Shown piece after piece: positions 4,777 to 6,882 of a stretch of DNA of 6,882 bases (within the stretch, counting starts at the first letter, position 1; every line of letters begins with the position of its first letter). Position numbers and translations under genes: made by a program. The notes under the pieces were generated by a model, which did not search any database, was not told the origin of the DNA, and was given only the letters and a program-made list of their open reading frames with translations. Origin of the DNA: Bacteroidia bacterium (lineage in GTDB: Bacteria > Bacteroidota > Bacteroidia > Bacteroidales > VadinHA17). The DNA is taken from the NCBI GenBank assembly GCA_026391515.1, contig JAPLEC010000327.1, positions 1 to 6,882 of the forward strand, written 5' to 3'.

Positions 4777-6882
4777 CTATTTCACTATTCTTAATGGTGT
4801 GATAGTCACCGGTCCCAGAAGCCCTGACTCCCGAGGCTTCCATGATGAAGCATCGAAAATACCGTTCTTAGTATTCTCACGAATTCTTGCTGCAAAATTG
4901 ACATTATAGAATTTCTTCCACTCTATATTATTACGATCCATATATGCAATGCGGTTTGCCATCAGGTTCGAGACTTTTATTTCAAGAGTGTTTTGTTTTT
5001 TAAGCTCCTTCTTATCTATAATAACCTGAAAATCAGGACCAACCAGCACTGCAATCTCTTTTCCGTTCAGAGTCACCCGTGCACTTTCACAGATTTTACC
5101 AGGGTTCAACAACCAGGCATCTGCTTTTCCTGAAGGCTTTGTAAAGCTGAAAGAATATTTGGCAGTTCCTGAGAAATCTTTAACACCATCCTTGTTGAAT
5201 TCTGTCCACGAAATAAGTTTACTGATTTCTGATGAGGCAGGTAATGCCGGTCCTCCTTCAATGAAATCAACTTTCCAGGTTCCTGTAATCTCTTTTGAAG
5301 CAGTAAGAGGATCATAGAAGCTATAAGGTTTTCCTGATACAGGTTCCTTATAACCTGTAATAATCAATGATTCACCCGGTAATAACCTGAAATAGATTTC
5401 GGTTTCTCTGCCAGATTTTATTCTTGATTTTGCCAGTCCGAATTTATCAGTTGTTGGATTGAAAATAGCTGCAGATGAGACGTTTATCTGGAATGGAAGC
5501 CATCCATCAAAAGCTTTTTCACCCTGGTTAAGGATGAAATAATTATATCCGGTTTTAGTTTCGCGTCTTGTAAATTTTATCTGACTATCTGTCATTGATT
5601 CCCTCCTTATTCCGGCAAAAATTAATAGTTCATTTAGATCATCCCCCATAAGAAAACTGCCTTTTCCAAAATTTGCTTTGACGACTTTGGGATTATTTGT
5701 TTCTGAAAAGCTTATTCCTTTTTTGAATTGCTGAAAGACCTCATTTTTTGCTTCCAGACTACCCCATCCTGCAACATTTTCAGGCAGATTCCCGTAAACA
5801 ATTATTCTGGCTCCCTCATTTGCCAGCTTAAGAATCTGACCAAATGTCTCGATCGGGATATATTTGCAGCCGGGGAGAATCAGAGTCTTGTATACATTCC
5901 CTTCAGTCATAAGCTGTTCATCAGCAGCTTCAGTGTTTTTTATCTGAAGGTCAGAAATATAGTCGTAAGCATATCCTTTTTCAAGCATCATATCGGCAGC
6001 TTTTTTGAAGAATGTGCCATTGTAAGCAGGGCCTAAAGCATCGAAGTGTTCAAGTAATCCCCTGCCATATTCTGCATAACGGTCGAATATGGGGAAGTAC
6101 AGAAGGATGTCATTATCTGCGACTCCGGACTGCAGAAAAGACTGAACGCGGGTGATATATTTGTTCAAAGCTTCAAAATCATTCCAGAAAGTGTTTGCAG
6201 GAGTAAATTCAACTGCAGCATAAAAAAGGAATCCGGGCCATGGTTCATTTTGAGGTGAGAAGCATGTTCCATGATAAAAGAGATGGTTTATCCCTCCCAG
6301 AAAAAATTTATTCACGGCTTTTTTGACATCACCAAGCGTGGAACTGAAATGTTCTCCAAGCCACGTTGCAGCTTCGCATGATGCATAAAACTTGCCGGTA
6401 ACATTTGCTGCTGATGAAGCAAACTTCAGCTTTGTCAGCTCACTGCCTTCGGTTTCAGGGATATCTGTTGCAGCATAAAGATCAAGAATATTTCCCGGGG
6501 AACCATGAGCCTGATTTCGTGTCAGCTTCGCCTGCTTATGCGCCCATTCGGTCCAGTGAGTTGTGAATTTTTCAAGCAGCAGATCAGAAATTGTCTGGCG
6601 ATAATCTGATAACACCCTTGCATTTTTTTCAGGATCATCTTTCTGGAACAATGCAGGAAGGTGCTCAGCCAGGTCATATCCCCGCCTTATATAGAATTCA
6701 TGAAATATATCATTTGTCCAGTTGGATTGTCCTGTAGCATCGTCAACTTCGTAAGAATCGTTGAAATAACCGCGAATGTTATCCAAATCATAATCTTTGA
6801 AAATAGTATCAAAGTGTCTGAGATAATTATTTATTGCCTGTCCAGAGAAATGATCGATCACATCTCCTTCGCCACCAGGACC
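4777..6882 (-). CDS. GH106 alpha-L-rhamnosidase (N-terminus beyond right edge)
   Basis: An open frame of 701 visible codons enters at the right edge and ends at TAG (4777-4779 on the complement). It matches glycoside hydrolase family 106, which removes alpha-L-rhamnose from pectic glycans. Counting from the edge, family hallmarks are GPGGEGDVIDHFS (1-13), HGSPGNILDLYAATDIPETE (126-145), SCEAATWLGEHF (168-179) and FYHGTCFSP (202-210). These belong to the catalytic barrel; the glutamates in DIPETE and SCEAATW are candidates for active-site or calcium-site residues, not proven here. Beta-sandwich domains follow, ending with ARVTLNGKEI (601-610) and SGLLGPVTITP (686-696). GH106 proteins are usually about 1,100 residues, so some 400 residues, including any signal peptide, are missing. 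A GTG at 6861 could be taken as a start, but the frame is open upstream and the residues before it fit the family. The protein is expected in the periplasm or on the cell surface, working after RG-I lyases such as the PL11 enzyme at the left edge. Confidence 0.93.
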   Translation of the reverse strand, partial: GPGGEGDVIDHFSGQAINNYLRHFDTIFKDYDLDNIRGYFNDSYEVDDATGQSNWTNDIFHEFYIRRGYDLAEHLPALFQKDDPEKNARVLSDYRQTISDLLLEKFTTHWTEWAHKQAKLTRNQAHGSPGNILDLYAATDIPETEGSELTKLKFASSAANVTGKFYASCEAATWLGEHFSSTLGDVKKAVNKFFLGGINHLFYHGTCFSPQNEPWPGFLFYAAVEFTPANTFWNDFEALNKYITRVQSFLQSGVADNDILLYFPIFDRYAEYGRGLLEHFDALGPAYNGTFFKKAADMMLEKGYAYDYISDLQIKNTEAADEQLMTEGNVYKTLILPGCKYIPIETFGQILKLANEGARIIVYGNLPENVAGWGSLEAKNEVFQQFKKGISFSETNNPKVVKANFGKGSFLMGDDLNELLIFAGIRRESMTDSQIKFTRRETKTGYNYFILNQGEKAFDGWLPFQINVSSAAIFNPTTDKFGLAKSRIKSGRETEIYFRLLPGESLIITGYKEPVSGKPYSFYDPLTASKEITGTWKVDFIEGGPALPASSEISKLISWTEFNKDGVKDFSGTAKYSFSFTKPSGKADAWLLNPGKICESARVTLNGKEIAVLVGPDFQVIIDKKELKKQNTLEIKVSNLMANRIAYMDRNNIEWKKFYNVNFAARIRENTKNGIFDASSWKPRESGLLGPVTITPLRIVK

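Noticed and set aside
4697..4909. A 70-codon plus-strand open frame overlapping the end of the GH106 gene
   Set aside because: It begins in the repeat-rich gap, includes a translation of the C-rich hairpin element, and runs antisense to well-conserved GH106 C-terminal codons. No recognisable protein features.
5728..6036. A 102-codon plus-strand open frame inside the GH106 gene
   Set aside because: Entirely antisense to a conserved enzyme gene; the cysteine- and phenylalanine-rich translation matches no family I know. Treated as a shadow.
6859..6861. GTG as the start of the GH106 gene
   Set aside because: The frame stays open to the window edge and the residues before the GTG fit the GH106 family, so the gene is truncated by the window instead of starting here.
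1..6882. CRISPR array, tRNA/rRNA, insertion sequence, integrase or phage genes
   Set aside because: No regularly spaced direct repeats, no tRNA-like cloverleaf and no transposase or integrase motifs were seen on either strand.

Overview
The window looks like part of a Bacteroidota genome, probably an environmental or gut Bacteroidales-type organism. Three things suggest this. The protein families are typical of that phylum: a PL11 rhamnogalacturonan lyase and a GH106 alpha-L-rhamnosidase at the two edges, a short AbiEi/AbiEii pair, and a DltE-like SDR. Most starts have no clear Shine-Dalgarno sequence. One promoter candidate matches the Bacteroidota -7 consensus TAnnTTTG. No taxonomic marker gene is present, so this is inference.

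Layout. 1-369 (+) is the C-terminal end of a PL11 rhamnogalacturonan lyase. 370-519 is an intergenic stretch with overlapping inverted repeats and a promoter candidate. 520-1140 and 1148-1933 (+) encode an AbiEi-type antitoxin and an AbiEii-type nucleotidyltransferase toxin, separated by 7 nt: a type IV toxin-antitoxin or abortive-infection module. 1999-3696 (+) encodes a SWIM zinc-finger protein with a long helical C-terminal region. 3697-3843 is intergenic with a nested inverted repeat. 3844-4635 (+) encodes a short-chain dehydrogenase. 4636-4776 is a convergent intergenic region with a long imperfect inverted repeat and a GC-rich, terminator-like hairpin. 4777-6882 (-) is the C-terminal two thirds or so of a GH106 alpha-L-rhamnosidase that runs off the right edge.

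How the genes fit together. PL11 lyases cut the rhamnosyl-galacturonate backbone of rhamnogalacturonan I, and GH106 enzymes remove alpha-L-rhamnose, so the two edges belong naturally to one pectin-utilisation region. The block between them (AbiE pair, SWIM protein, SDR) has no evident role in pectin breakdown. It reads as a defence/accessory insertion in, or at the border of, that region. No transposase, integrase, tRNA or CRISPR array is visible, and no gap between genes exceeds 300 bases. I see no clearly unprecedented system. The points most worth a second look are the inverted repeat over the abiEi start, the orphan SWIM gene next to the AbiE pair, and the repeat-like intergenic sequences.
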